Notes under the pieces: model-generated
What the model saw: only the letters and a program-made list of their open reading frames with translations
Database searches by the model: none
Told to the model about the DNA's origin: nothing
NCBI GenBank assembly: GCA_964030785.1
Contig: OZ034968.1
Span: forward strand, 64,206,899 to 64,270,898
DNA from: Siderastrea siderea
Lineage: Eukaryota > Cnidaria > Anthozoa > Scleractinia > Rhizangiidae
Reading direction: 5' to 3'
Length of the DNA: 64,000 nt
Shown: positions 36,665 through 48,267 of the stretch, piece after piece
How the letters are laid out: each line of letters starts with the position of its first letter
Numbering within the stretch: position 1 is the first letter of the stretch
Position numbers and translations under genes: made by a program

Positions 36665-37840
36665 GGTACATCAGGAGCCATAATCGGGAACGGAGACCGT
36701 AAGCGCGGGGTCCACACGGCCCCATCGAAAAAGACAAACGTGCTATTTTTAGAGAAAATTGCACCACCTTCAACGTCATAAACGCGCGTGGGTACACGCA
36801 ATTTTGCATGCAGAGAGGGCGCGCTGGATATGATAGCAATGAGGCGCGTAGCGCCAAAATGGTGATAATTATTTGATATCCAGCAAGTCCGAGTGGAATA
36901 ATTGTTTTTATTATTAAAAACGCAATCACTAATTGCTATAAAATCAACAAAGAGAAAAAAAGAGAAACTCCGAGATAAAAGGGAACAAGAATCGATCGCG
37001 ATCACATGCCTGACCGAAAAAGGCGCCAAAACCTTGCGAAATGTTGTAGCGTTTCTTTGCGGAGCTGAATGAATCAATGAAACTGCTCCGAAGTGAACGT
37101 ACAAGCACAAGGTTTGGGCAAAATCTTCCAATTATGGGCTCTGAAATGTGGTACGTGGTTGATTTTTTTTCTGCGGAAGTTCTAATGAACGAGTTTGTAA
37201 TCGCTCCGTTCGCACAACGCTGACAACGAAGCCATCATGTGTTTGTTTGATCGAACTGAAGATAGAATTAATATTTTAACGATAATTTCTATGCAGCTCA
37301 CTGAAAAAAAACGCAGTTGTTCTCAGTTTAGAGCCCGCGGACGGAATGGTAAAAGCGTCACTCAAACAGCTGTGAAAGCGATTCAACGTGTTTTACATGG
37401 CCTCCACTGCTGGAACACAGATAGAGCTACAACGAGTACAGGTAAACCAGTATCAATTCTGCGTGGTATAGCCAACAAATGTCGCCCTCTCTAGTGCTGA
37501 ATTTGTTCAATGCTTGTTGTTCAGACTACTGCAAGATTTTTGTACTGACTCTCCATAATAGTTTGACAATTTTTATTAAATGCTTCTCTCCCATTTTACT
37601 GTGCTTTATTTTGTCTTGTCTCGTTATTTCGGAGTCAAAGCCTTCCGTTTAAAACCCACTGTCTGTGAAATTTTAAGAACAAGTGACTGACTTGATGAAA
37701 AAAACTGTAAACACAGCGCTAAATGCTTGAATTTCTATTTCTACAGTTTCTTTTCGTCCTAAGAAATCAAGCACTCTGAAACAACTTAGATTTGTGTCTC
37801 AGTGACGTTCAGTTGTAATTTCTCCTTGATTTAACTTCGA

Positions 37841-39566
37841 TCAGGAGCCACAATCGGGGACGGAGAACGTAAGCGCGGGTTCCACGCGGCCCCATCGAAA
37901 AAGACAAATGTGTTATTTTTAGAGAAAATTGCGCCACCCTCAACGTCATAAACGCGCGTGGATACACTCAAATTTGCGTGTACAACGAGGGCGCGCTGGA
38001 TATGATAGATAACCCGGCAACAAGGCGCGTAGCGCAATCATCAATTGCTATGAAATCAAGAAAGAGAAAAAGAGAGAGAGAGAGAGAGAGAGAGAAACTC
38101 CGAGTTAATTCAAGAATCGATCGCGATCATATGACTGACCGAAAAAGGCGCCAAAACTTTGCCAAATGTTGCAGCGTTTCTTTGCGGAGTTGAATGAATC
38201 AACGAAACTGCTCCGAAGAGAACGTACAAGCACAAGGTTTGGGAAAAATCTTCCAATTATGGGCTCTTAAATGTGGTACGTGTTTGATTTTTCCTGAAAA
38301 ATTGTTGAAATCATCGTTCAAAGTGGATTGAAGCTGTACGATCTCACCTAGGGCAGGAAAAGGTTAGGCGATGAAACGAGCAGTCCGCTCTTCAAGCGAT
38401 GTGTGATGCGGAGAGGGACTGGCACGAGCGCTCTTTCCGCGCTTCCGGTGCGTTTCAGTTTTTTTTCGTCCTAAGAAATCAAGCACTCTGAAACAACTTA
38501 GTTTTAGGTCTCAGTGATGTTCAGTTGTAATTTCTCCTTAATTTAGCTTCGATACAAAGTGATTTTTCTCGCCCCGGGGTTGCTGGCGGAGGAAAAAAAC
38601 TTTAACATGTTTAAGCTCACTCTGTCGTTAAACCCTTGCCACGTCCACTGTGCTGTGTATCCCTTCTAGGTTCGTAAATTGCTCAGTAAGTAATATTCAA
38701 TACTAGGGCAGCATGAAGTTTCACTTCACTATTCTCCTTCTCATCGTCGGAAGTAGTTCTCTATTTTGTTGACGATTGATAACGCACCGCGAGAGCATTT
38801 GATTGAAAATAAAGGGCGCTTTTCGCTATTTTTTGTCTTCATTTCGGTCCATTTCGGCCACTTCGGTAAAGGCGGAAATTATTTCAAAAAACATACGCTG
38901 AGAAACCTCGGCAAGCGTTTTCTTTCCTGATTCGGTAGTTTGAATTTATGTTACTATTTTCTTTTGCAGTGGAAAAAGTGAAAATGATCTATCAGTGCGT
39001 AACTTTTCTTCACACCGTGCTTGGACATTCATTTAACAGTCTTTGCGGCTGCCCTTCAATCTCTGTACGTCCTCAGAGGAAATACATTTTCGGAATGTCT
39101 TTTCCGTTTTCCTGCCTGATTCGCCTTCAACTGTTTTATCGTAGTTCGACACCTTTTTTGCCCGCAAAACGTTTTATCCGTCTAACCGGGAAATCCTCGT
39201 CCGACATGTCCGACGAATCTTCGACAAAGGATTTGTCTAAAATATTCTCACTGCCATCATCAGAATCACTTATATAATCCTCATATTCAGAGTCACTATC
39301 GAGAAAGTTCTTCCCAAGGGTTTGCCTCAAATTTGGAAGTGACACTGATGACAGAAACTGAATGTCTTCATCTCCAACGAAGGTAATTTCCGACGCCAGT
39401 TTGTTTGTTTTTCTTTGCGCGGAGTCCTCGCGACATACACACGCGCGTGTCACTCGCGATGGCGCAATTTTTTCTAAAAATAGCACATTTGTCTTTTTCG
39501 ATGGGGCCAACGCCACTACTGAAAACGGTATTTAGTTAAGGTCTCCGTCACCGATTATGGCTCCTG
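37841..39566. mobile_element. Same transposon family, nested copy (1.7 kb, 6-bp TSD)
   Basis: It begins TCAGGAGCCACAATCGGGG and ends CACCGATTATGGCTCCTG, flanked by CTTCGA at 37835-37840 and 39567-39572. It carries a run of twelve AG dinucleotides (38071-38094) absent from the matching place in the outer copy, and a minus-strand acidic coding remnant. Confidence 0.85.
39136..39516 (-). pseudogene. Transposon ORF remnant with acidic N-terminal region
   Basis: The 126-codon frame starts MALAPSKKTNVLF inside the terminal repeat region of the nested element and becomes strongly acidic and serine-rich (DSDSEYEDYISDSDDGSEN, DSSDMSDED) before a basic PVRRIKRFAGKK stretch. Acidic N-termini of this kind precede many transposase cores, but no catalytic domain follows: the product stops at 39136. 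The matching stretch of the outer copy (about 39917-40340) has stop codons and frameshifts. Probably the truncated first part of the family's transposase. Confidence 0.45.
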
Positions 39567-40393
39567 CTTCGATACAAAGTGATTTTTCTCGCCGATTTGC
39601 TGGCGGAGAAAAAAAAATCGTCGTCATCGATGGAAGTAGTCTTTTTTTCTTGGTTTTTTTCCAGTTCTCTATTTTGTTGACCATTTATAACACACCACGA
39701 GAGCATTTCAGGAGCATTTGATTGACAATAAAGCGCGCTTTTCGCTATTTTTTGTCTTCATTTCGGCCACTTCGGTAAACGCAGACATTATTTCAGAAAA
39801 CATAGCTGAGAAATCTCGGCAGAAGTTTTCTTTCCTGATTCGGTAGTTTAAATCTTTTGCAGTGGAAAAAGTGAAAATGATTTATCAATGCATGACAGAA
39901 GAAATGTATTTTCGGGATGTCTTTTCCCTTTTCCTGCCTGATTCACCTTCAACTGTTTTTTCGTAGTTCGACGCCTGTTTTGCCCACAAAACGTTTTATC
40001 CGTCTAACCGGAAAATCCTCGTCCGACCTGTCCGAAGTGTCTTCGCCACAGGATTTGTCTAAAATATTCTCTTTGCCATCATCGGAATCACTTGTATAAT
40101 CCTGATATTAAGAGTCACTATCCACAAAATTCTCCCCAAGGGCTTGCTTCAAATTTGGAAGTGACACTGATGACAGAAACTGAATTTCTTCATCTCCAAC
40201 GAAGGTAATTTCCGACGCCATTTTGTTTGTTTTTCTTTGCGCGGAGTCCTCGCAACACACACGCACGTGTGTCACGCACGATGGTGCAATTTTTCTAAAA
40301 ATAGCACATTTGTCTTTTTCGATGGGGCCAACGCCACTACTGAAAATGGTATTTAGTTACGGTCTCCGTCCCCGATTATGGCTCCTGGGTACA

Positions 40394-41255
40394 TATAATA
40401 AATAACGCGAGTAACGCAAGGCCGCAACAAATTATGTCTGTTGTCTTTCGTAAGGAATACCGAACATTTGCTCGAAGTTCGCTCCTCTGGACCCTGTGCA
40501 CATGTATTTAGAAATGTAAACAAATGGCCAAGCTTTGCGCGAAGCAAAAAAACGAAAATTATTACAGCCGACTTGGATACAAAGCAAGCAATTACAGGAG
40601 TAAAAAACACGGTAATAAAACTATTTCAATCGTGTTTACAAACGCTAGTTTTAACCGATTTCGAATTAAAATGTTGTGGATACAGGAACATGGTAAATTT
40701 GATGCAGACTTCGAGAAATGTAAACAAAGTAATCTGAGTCGCGTGTCACGCAAATTACGCAGAACGTCAAAAAAACTGTATCGAAAGTTGACTGTCTATG
40801 AGCTCTGAAAACGTGTTGGATATTCACAGCTTGCTGACTTTCCACTGATCTTCGCCTAACTCATGTACAGACTGCGAGGTTACGTAATGCTTGTTTTCGT
40901 TTATGTTGTCTTTGAAGTAATTTTCATGCCACGCTATAATTAACTGTCACATAGTTACGCTGCTCGTTACCCCGATTCAAGTGTTGGTTAACCGCAAGTT
41001 TATTTTGGGGGGGAGGGGTGGCGGGTTTGAGGGGTTAGGGACGGACCGAACGGAGGCGCAGAGGTTGTCATGTTAAATTTCCCCATGTTGCACGAAACAA
41101 AACGTTATCGGTTCTGCGCGCATTACGTGCCTATGTTTTACATCAATGTAATGGTTGATTTTTACTTCCTAGGGTTTTGATTTTAGTTTCGCTTATTTTA
41201 ACACACGACTACATTAGCTCAGCTGTATCCCACTCATCGTGCATAAATAAATGTT
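40394..41255. other. Intergenic, no gene supported
   Basis: Two overlapping plus-strand frames (40441-40737, 40524-40808) are lysine-rich but show no known domain. A G-rich stretch GGGGGGGAGGGGTGGCGGG lies at 41009-41027. Confidence 0.4.
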
Positions 41256-41578
41256 ACTGTTATTGTTGTTGTTATCGGTTTTTCAACTAGATAAGCCTCC
41301 TCTGCAGGAGGAGGCTAATAATCGCGGGGAAGGAGGGAATGGGAACGCGAGCACTTCATGAAGTACATTGAATGAGTAAATTGAGTAGAATTCAGAAGAT
41401 TCAGGCTTCCCGATCAGAATCCGCAATTTTGTGCAGCACTACTTTATTCACAGGGGGCCCAAACGATTTGTTTGTGTAACCGTTTGTAATATAGTATCAC
41501 AAACGGTTACACAAACAGACTGGGAAGGCCCCCTGCGCTTTATTTAGTTGAAAAACCGATAACAACAACGATAACAGT
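41256..41578. mobile_element. Foldback element with nested stem
   Basis: The 34-bp arms (ACTGTTATTGTTGTTGTTAT then CGGTTTTTCAACTA at 41256-41289; inverted at 41545-41578, one mismatch seen) enclose a second inverted pair, CAGGGGGCC...GGCCCCCTG (41451-41535), whose inner arms repeat GTTTGTGTAACCGTTTGT. Confidence 0.75.
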
Positions 41579-42911
41579 GTGACGGCGAACTGTGGCAATA
41601 CAAGATAAGTATAAGTATAAGATTACAAGGTCAAAGGTTGCTTTTTAAAGTCTGGGTATTGGCCTGTGATTGGTCAGGCTCGACGAACGGAAACAACCAC
41701 TCTCATTTGAGCAAAGTTTGTGAAGATGGAAAATGTGACGAGCTGAAACAACGCCTGCGAAGACGGCTACAAATCTTTGGGATCCAAAACACTTTATGAA
41801 TAATTAGAATTTTCCCCCAAAACAATATGTTCCATCTATAACAATAAAAGCTGGAGGCGGTTGCACTTTGGAAAGTAATATTTGTCAAGTTTGACTAAAG
41901 ACATAATGCTAACGATTTTTTTTGTCAGAGAATCATTCAATTTTTTTCCTCCTCAAGACAAAGTAAGAAGCATTAAGCTTGTAAGTATTGCTCGAACGTT
42001 AACGGTTTCTGACAAAGCGCTTATCCTTGATACTCGAGTGAAGTGCAAAAGGTGCCAAGAACTGTAAATCACTTTTAACAACGTTAACTGAGAAATTCTA
42101 GGATACTTTGTAAGTAAAATCTGAATATCACTTTCACTATTTCGGGGAGAAGTTGAAAATATTTTTGCAGTTAAGGAAATCACCCCCTCTGTTGAAAAAC
42201 TGTTTGGAGAGATCAGCATAGGTGACAGATTTAAAAATTCACGGATTTCCTCAAACATGAATTGCCGTCGCAGCCTTCAAATAAATACTGCCGTCTGTTG
42301 CGGAGTCTTTTAAAAAATTCACCTGAAATAATCGCCTCCCTTGCCGAATAATCATTCTCTTTTAATAGAATCAATGCATATTTCTCGAGGCTTCACTTTA
42401 GAAGCACATATTATAACTTGCCGATGAAATACGGCATTTTAACAATTGGCGTGTTTCTTAATGAATTAAAGAAAATTACAGAGAGCTGCATATAATTAAC
42501 TTCCTTTGAAAAGAAAAAAAGCGTATTTATTATGAAGATAAAAACAAACTTACAGCAAATTTGAACAATAGAATTGATTTTTGCTAAGGCTCACTCTTTC
42601 ATAATTGCTGTGTTTCGGGAACTCGGGTTTTGTTGACACGAAAGCATCTAAGTATAATTCCTTCAGAAAAGGTGTTTCCTTTGAAGACCTTTTACAGCTT
42701 TTAACGTATTAATTTCAACCCACTTAATAAATATTCACCATACAATCAATGAAAACTTTTAGCGCTGCGATTGGACATCATCACCGTGAACACCTAACAA
42801 AAGATTTCGCGCCATTCAAAGGCACAACGTTACCGCGAAACCGTTTGTAACTTCTGGCGGCGACTTTCTCGCTCTTGCGCGACAAATCATAGTTAGCCTT
42901 CAAACTTTGCC
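41579..42911. other. 5' flank of K2P-B
   Basis: AT-rich, no gene or repeat recognised. An inverted CCAAT box (GATTGG) at about 42768 lies 140 bp before the start codon. Confidence 0.35.
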
Positions 42912-45768
42912 ATGAAAAAGGAAACAAAGCGCTTGATAGTACGTGGAACATTTTTCATGCTTTATCTTGCTATGGGCATGGTGGTGTTTAGATTGCTTGA
43001 GTCACATAATGAGCAACTCGGTATACTAAAAGCCAAGCAGGCCGTCGCTCACATGTTGATAAAGTATAACATTAGCGACCACGAGATGAGAGAGTTCGTG
43101 AAAATTATCACCGAAGCAGAAAGTTTCGGTTATACGAATGGATGGTTAGAAAAATGGAGTTTTACAGGATCGCTGTTCTTTTCCGGAACTGTTATAACCA
43201 CAATAGGTAAGTTCCATGTTGATCAGGGTGTTGTTTTGAATTTATTTTTGAGTTTATATTGTTCGCTAAAGATCAAGAAGTGCATTAATATAAGAGTAAC
43301 TATAATTCTTATTAAATTTCAGAAAATTAAAAGCCCAATCATTTTGTGCTTTTTTGTCAAAATTAAATATTTTTCATTTAAAACAAGAAATTATAACGCT
43401 AGATAATGTTGTGTTATCGCAGCCAACCAATGTTTATGAGCAGCAGGATAATTTTATTGCTCGACTAAACGCCGGTTAAACAACGCCAAAGATTGCTTCG
43501 CGTTTTTTTTAACTCTGAATATAAAAGACAATTGACAAAAGTGACATTTACACGAAAACATATGGTCTCCCTTGCTAAGAAAGACAACGCTGAAATTAAC
43601 ATTTCAGTCGTTCAATCTGAATAAAAACCGGCATCATACAATTTAATAATAATAAAAAGTTTGAGTAAATGACAACGCGCAAGTGAGCCAGTAAAAAAAG
43701 GTTATAACAGGATCTTTTTTCTTTTTGTCCACTTATACATGAAATTTCTTTCCCTGGTTATTTTAGAAGCTAGTTAAATTGATTGCACGTGGCGTTTTCA
43801 TAAGTATGCGGCGACAAACTGAGAAATGTCAATAATAACAACATAGGAATAAATTAACACAAAACAATGACAATAGATTGCGTGTACTATGACAGGTGAA
43901 CTATTTAAATATCAACTTGATCTAAAACATTTTATTAATGATTTAAATGTACCTCTTTAAAGGTTGTTAAATTGTCTGGCTCTTTGGTTTTACAACATAT
44001 TTGTCACCAAAAATGAGAGCCTTTTGATGAGAGTCTGCATACTAAAGACTGCATGTACCTTCAGCGTTTCGTCAGTCTCACCAAGGGTTTTGTCAGAGCC
44101 TTTTGTTTGATCCCAATAGGAACACGGTAGTTTTTAAAACAACGTAGTCAATGAGTAAACCATATTCAATCTAGAATGCAAGGCTAAGCTTTCTAAGAGC
44201 GAACACTGAGCCAAGAGGACGTAGCCTTGTCGTCCCTCGTTCAAAGGACCGCGCACAAGTAGGCTAATTAATTGCTTTCGCAGACAGCTAATTGAATGCA
44301 GTCGGAGACAACGATGTTACGATCGTATTTACAAAAACAGATTGAAAACGTTGCCTCCAAGTCTACGCGGAGAAGGAGGTAAAGAATCCAAACTCAATTT
44401 TGTAGTATGCACATATGGATTCTTCATGACCTTACAAACAAAAATCCCAAAAAGCGAAAACGGATTATAGTCGTCCGCTCATGACAAACTTGGCTACGGT
44501 ACACAAATGAAGTCTTGGTCCTAAGTAGTTGTCATTTTATCTCTTTTTCAATGGGCAATGTTTCACGTACACGGCACAGAGATGTTATTGAGTTGTCGGT
44601 GAAAATACGGACAAACACAACCATCACAAGCAGAAAGATCGGTTGATATTTCGGGATGACCATTTGTCGGTGGATGCGAGCGAACTAGTTGAATAATTAT
44701 GAAAGAAATGGTGGGCTCAAATATGGTGGGCTTCTCCCCGGTTGCTCAAAGGCCGGTTAACGCTATCCTGGGATTAAAATTTAACCAAGGTTCCTGTTTC
44801 TCTTATTTTAAGAGAGTTTTCATAGCAAATTACAAGCGATTATTTTGAGATCTTTAAAAGCAACGGAAGTTAAAATGTAGGGCAAAAAAGATTGACAGGA
44901 ATCCATATCGTTTGGCTATACAACAGAATTAAAAATTGACGCTAATCCTGGGTTAGCTTAATCCTGTTTTGAATAGCCTGCACAGCAGACGTTTTTTACG
45001 AAATGAACGCTCGTTTAAAATTCGATCGCTTAGGCTGCCATTTTGAAAACAAGTAGAAAATGGACTAGGGCGTCCTCTCCCTTGGAATCATTTTTAGGCT
45101 CGCCCCAACCCTCTGTCAGTTTTGAACAACCGGGCCCTGTGGACCCTGTGCTATTCAGGAAGGGGGCATTAATATCCTTTTCTCCCACTCAAACAGGATA
45201 TGGTCACTTCGCCCCCAGAACTTTACCAGGACGCCTCTTCTGTATGATTTATGCCTTATTTGGAATACCAATCACGTGGCTTATGCTGACGTCACTTGGT
45301 CGAAAAATAGTGGAACATATTGGCTTGGCGTTACAAAACAGAGAATGCAAACCTGAAAGCAAACTGTATAATCTGTTATGCCTGTTGGTTGCCATGGCTT
45401 TGGCAGTATTTGTAATGACGATTATCGCTATAGTGGGAATGTTTGCAGACAACTGGACATTCTTCGAAGGGATTTATTTTGCTTTTATAAGCTTAACTAC
45501 TATAGGATTTGGGGATTATGTACCCATGCATCCTAATTTCAACTCTGATGACGTAGAACGTTCTTCGTTTTCAATCTCTTTGTTCGTCTTATTTTGCTTT
45601 TTGTTGTTTTCGTTCGGACTTGCTGTAAACTCGAGCGTTTTACTATCGATACGAAAGATAATGGAGGACAAAGCTATCTTTGGTTTTCAATCGCTTTATA
45701 ACAGTGAGAGTGATGATGAAGAAGACATTGAAGAGGAGGTGACTAGACAAGCAACACTGGACAACTAA
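42912..45768 (+). CDS. Two-pore-domain potassium channel (K2P-B), two exons
   Basis: Exon 1 is 42912-43206 (in-frame TAG at 42894-42896 upstream; donor GTAAGT) and exon 2 is 45197-45768 (acceptor AACAG, TAA). The product is 288 aa: TM1 about 8-30 ending LLESHNE, cap region with N53-I-S and no cysteine, pore 1 TTIGYGH at 96-102, TM2 about 111-137 with FGIPITWLM, TM3 about 157-180, pore 2 TTIGFGDY at 199-206, TM4 about 222-250, then MEDKAIFGFQSL and an acidic tail ending TLDN. It should form a dimeric background K+ channel in the plasma membrane. His102 after GYG is where TASK-1/3 channels have their external pH sensor. The open frame reaches back from exon 2 to 45043, but that part is intron. 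It is a tandem neighbour of K2P-C. Confidence 0.93.
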
Positions 45769-47272
45769 GGAAACGTTTGCCATTTGTGAGGGGAGATAAT
45801 AACTGGAAGAGCTGGAGATTCCTGTAGACAGCGAGTGGATCTCGTAAAGTTTATTTTTAGATTTTCATGATTTAAGAAACACGAACCCCTCCGGACTATA
45901 GCCACCAGGCCAGTTCCTTTCCAAGAGCCCGCGATCCTTTGGTCTGCGCCAAGAGCCACTTGATTGGCTCAGACCAAAAGCATGGTGGGCTGCAGGAACG
46001 AGACTGTTACCAGACGCATCCAGTCTAAACCGCCTGTGGTGGTAGTGCTGGGGACCGTATTCAGAAATAAGAAACCGTATAAATAAAATTAACTTGAAAC
46101 TCAACATTTCGGTTTTATTTAAAAACCTTCATCAGGGCATCCCTTAACAAAGACGCAAATGCATGAATCAGTGAAGCACGTATGGCGGTAACCTTGCCCA
46201 CCAGAATTGCAAGATTTCAAACATAAGCAAGCGCCACCGCAGAAATTCGCTGGGATATGCAGTAAACCCCGGCTATTACGTATCCCCCCTTTATCTCCAG
46301 CTAAAACTAGTTTCCTTCAGTTGATATTGCTCAGTTATTTGCCATTAATAATTATGATAATTTAAGAATTTTGTAGCGCATTTTCCATGACGGAATGATC
46401 AAATGCACTTTACAATCTAAAGAATTAATAAAATAGAATAAAAATGACAGAAATAAGAATAAACAAAAACAACATCGTGAATTAATAAGGAAAGGCAAAC
46501 TTAAATGAGTTTTAAGAAGAACTCAAAAAGAATCGACAGTTCTTGCATTCTTGATACCAGTCGGTAGAAAGTTCCATAAACTAGAGGTTGCCCTAGTGAG
46601 CTACTGGTGAACATACTATTGGCAACACGCCTCGAACTCCCGTTATTTCGAACAATTTTTGGTTAGCCTCGCTTGTTCGAGCTGTAGGGAGTCTATTACA
46701 TCTTTGCCTTCTGCCAATTTTGAAGATTTTTTTTTGGTACATGCCAAGAGAAATTATGATGATCTATTTTTACAGCTGATATCACTGCTCACTAGCTACG
46801 GCATACAGACTCGGGATTTTCAAACAAAATTCGACGGTCATAATTCAGCCGTCGTGATTTGACCATGTTCCGACAATGGGGAAGGCAATTCACTTATAAA
46901 ATAAGTCTACGAAGTTAATACTTACTTCCTGAGATGTAACTGACATCCACGTAGTTTTCACTATAGTGAACACACCCGAATCCAGTCTTCAAGCAATATC
47001 CGCCGGCTATGATTCGACCTCCACAGCGGTCAAAGGTGCGAAACGTGAGCAGTTTCTGCCAAAATTTTGCAAACAAAAAACCACTCAGACAAATTTGGAA
47101 CGCTTCACTTAAAACCGCAAAACGTAACGCCGTTTCTAAAAAACGTAAGGTTTACACGTTGAGTGGGTGTATGAAGTACCTGTCATCCACAAGTTTTTTC
47201 GGTGCAAACTTCGGTTTGTCGCGACATTTAATGCATTGTTTACATGCGAGCTAATCACCCTCGTAAACGTTT
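45769..47272. other. K2P-B 3' flank and repeat scraps
   Basis: 45928-46010 is a partial relative of the MITE at 13077-13327. 46075-46140 (AACATTTCGGTTTTATTT, CTTCATCAGGGCATC) looks like a retroelement end. No gene supported. Confidence 0.4.
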
Positions 47273-47399
47273 GAACTGATTCAGACTTCAAGGCTCTGAA
47301 AAACCGGAAGTGACATGCTATTGCGTTTGACCGCTGTGGTCAATCGCAAAAAGCCACGTGACTTCCGGTTCTTCAGAGCCTTGAACCTTCAATCAGTTC
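47273..47399. mobile_element. Inverted-repeat MITE with CACGTGACTTCCGG arm
   Basis: GAACTGAT...TTCAAGGCTCTGAA..ACCGGAAGT (left) is mirrored by ACTTCCGGTTCTTCAGAGCC, TTGAACC and ATCAGTTC (right). A half-copy occurs near 30236-30300. Confidence 0.65.
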
Positions 47400-47581
47400 C
47401 AGCTTTATGAAATGATTGAATGATGAATTCAAAAAATAATAAATGCAAATACAAATTTGCTGGTCATGATCTGCCCTTGGTCAGAAAATGGTGAAGGAAA
47501 TTCATACACCCTTTTCTGTGTGGATTCTTACATTCTAAGAAGTTCGTATTCATGCTGCGGACTTGTTTTCGAGTAATATTT

Positions 47582-47848
47582 AACGATTATTCGCCGAAGG
47601 CAAAGTAAATATTGGCGAATATTTACCGTGCCGAAGTCGAGGTAAATATTTGCCAATATATACTGAGCCTAAGGTGAATAATTGTTTCAGTATAATTTTG
47701 AGATGTGGACATCAAAAAGTAAAAAAAAAAAAAACGAGCTAAAACTTGACAGACAGCACACGACAAAAAGTAACAGCTTAGCAGCCGCGCCTTGAAATGT
47801 TATATTCACCGGGTAGCGCGGTAAATATAACGTTAAAATTATACTAAT
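47582..47848. repeat. ATTATTCGCCGAAGG repeat, copy 1
   Basis: Shares with 61897-62210 the opening ATTATTCGCCGAAGGC, the phrase CTGAGCCT.AGG.GAATAATTG, TTTAGTATAATT-type words, and an end ATTATACTAA. The internal arms are inverted (AAATATTGGCGAATATTTACC). Confidence 0.65.
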
Positions 47849-47982
47849 AAGTATATGGTCGAATGTTCCTCAATATTGCCTGATCATGAGCAACTCGTGA
47901 CAGCCGAATCATAGCCGTGGAATCATGCTTCAAAATCCGGATCTATACACAACACCGAAATCGGCCGCAAAGCAAATCACGT

Positions 47983-48267
47983 ACATTACTTGCAAAAAAT
48001 TTCGGACGTTAAAAATTCGGACGTTTTATTTCGGACTGCAAAATGGCATTTATCTATGTTTTAGTCTTTCATAAAATCACGACATCTGAACAAAGCCTAA
48101 TCCGAATTTTAGCTATATCATGTATATTGGCCTTGAATATGTGATGGCGTCGCCCAAGAAAGTACTTTTAAGTTTTGTATTGTACTGTAAAAATTTCGGA
48201 CGTTTTTATTTTCGGACACTATTTTACTCCCAAATTAAAATCGTCCGAATTTTTTCGCAAGTAATGT
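47983..48267. mobile_element. MITE with repeated TTTCGGACGTT motifs
   Basis: ACATTACTTGC...TTTCGGACG at the left is mirrored by CGTCCGAATTTTTTCGCAAG and TAATGT at the right. Four to five copies of TTCGGAC(GT) lie inside, in clusters near the two ends. Confidence 0.65.

Larger units (their letters stand above)
36671..40387. mobile_element. Unclassified DNA transposon with 6-bp TSD (outer copy)
   Basis: It begins TCAGGAGCCATAATCGGG and ends CCCCGATTATGGCTCCTG. GGTACA flanks it on both sides (36665-36670 and 40388-40393). The inverted end extends about 31 bp through ACGGAGACCGTAA. A sibling inserted at a CTTCGA site (37841-39566) splits it; without that and one duplication copy it is about 2.0 kb. 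Internal parts match the sibling closely (36671-37140 with 37841-38280; 37748-37840 with 38458-38550; 39573-40380 with 38550-39560). A 6-bp duplication excludes piggyBac and Tc1-mariner; IS3EU, Dada or Polinton-related groups remain possible. Confidence 0.85.

Noticed and set aside
45043..45196. Open reading frame extending K2P-B exon 2 upstream
   Set aside because: It begins without an ATG and lies upstream of a clear AACAG acceptor. Joining 45197 to 43206 restores GYG exactly, so this part is intron.
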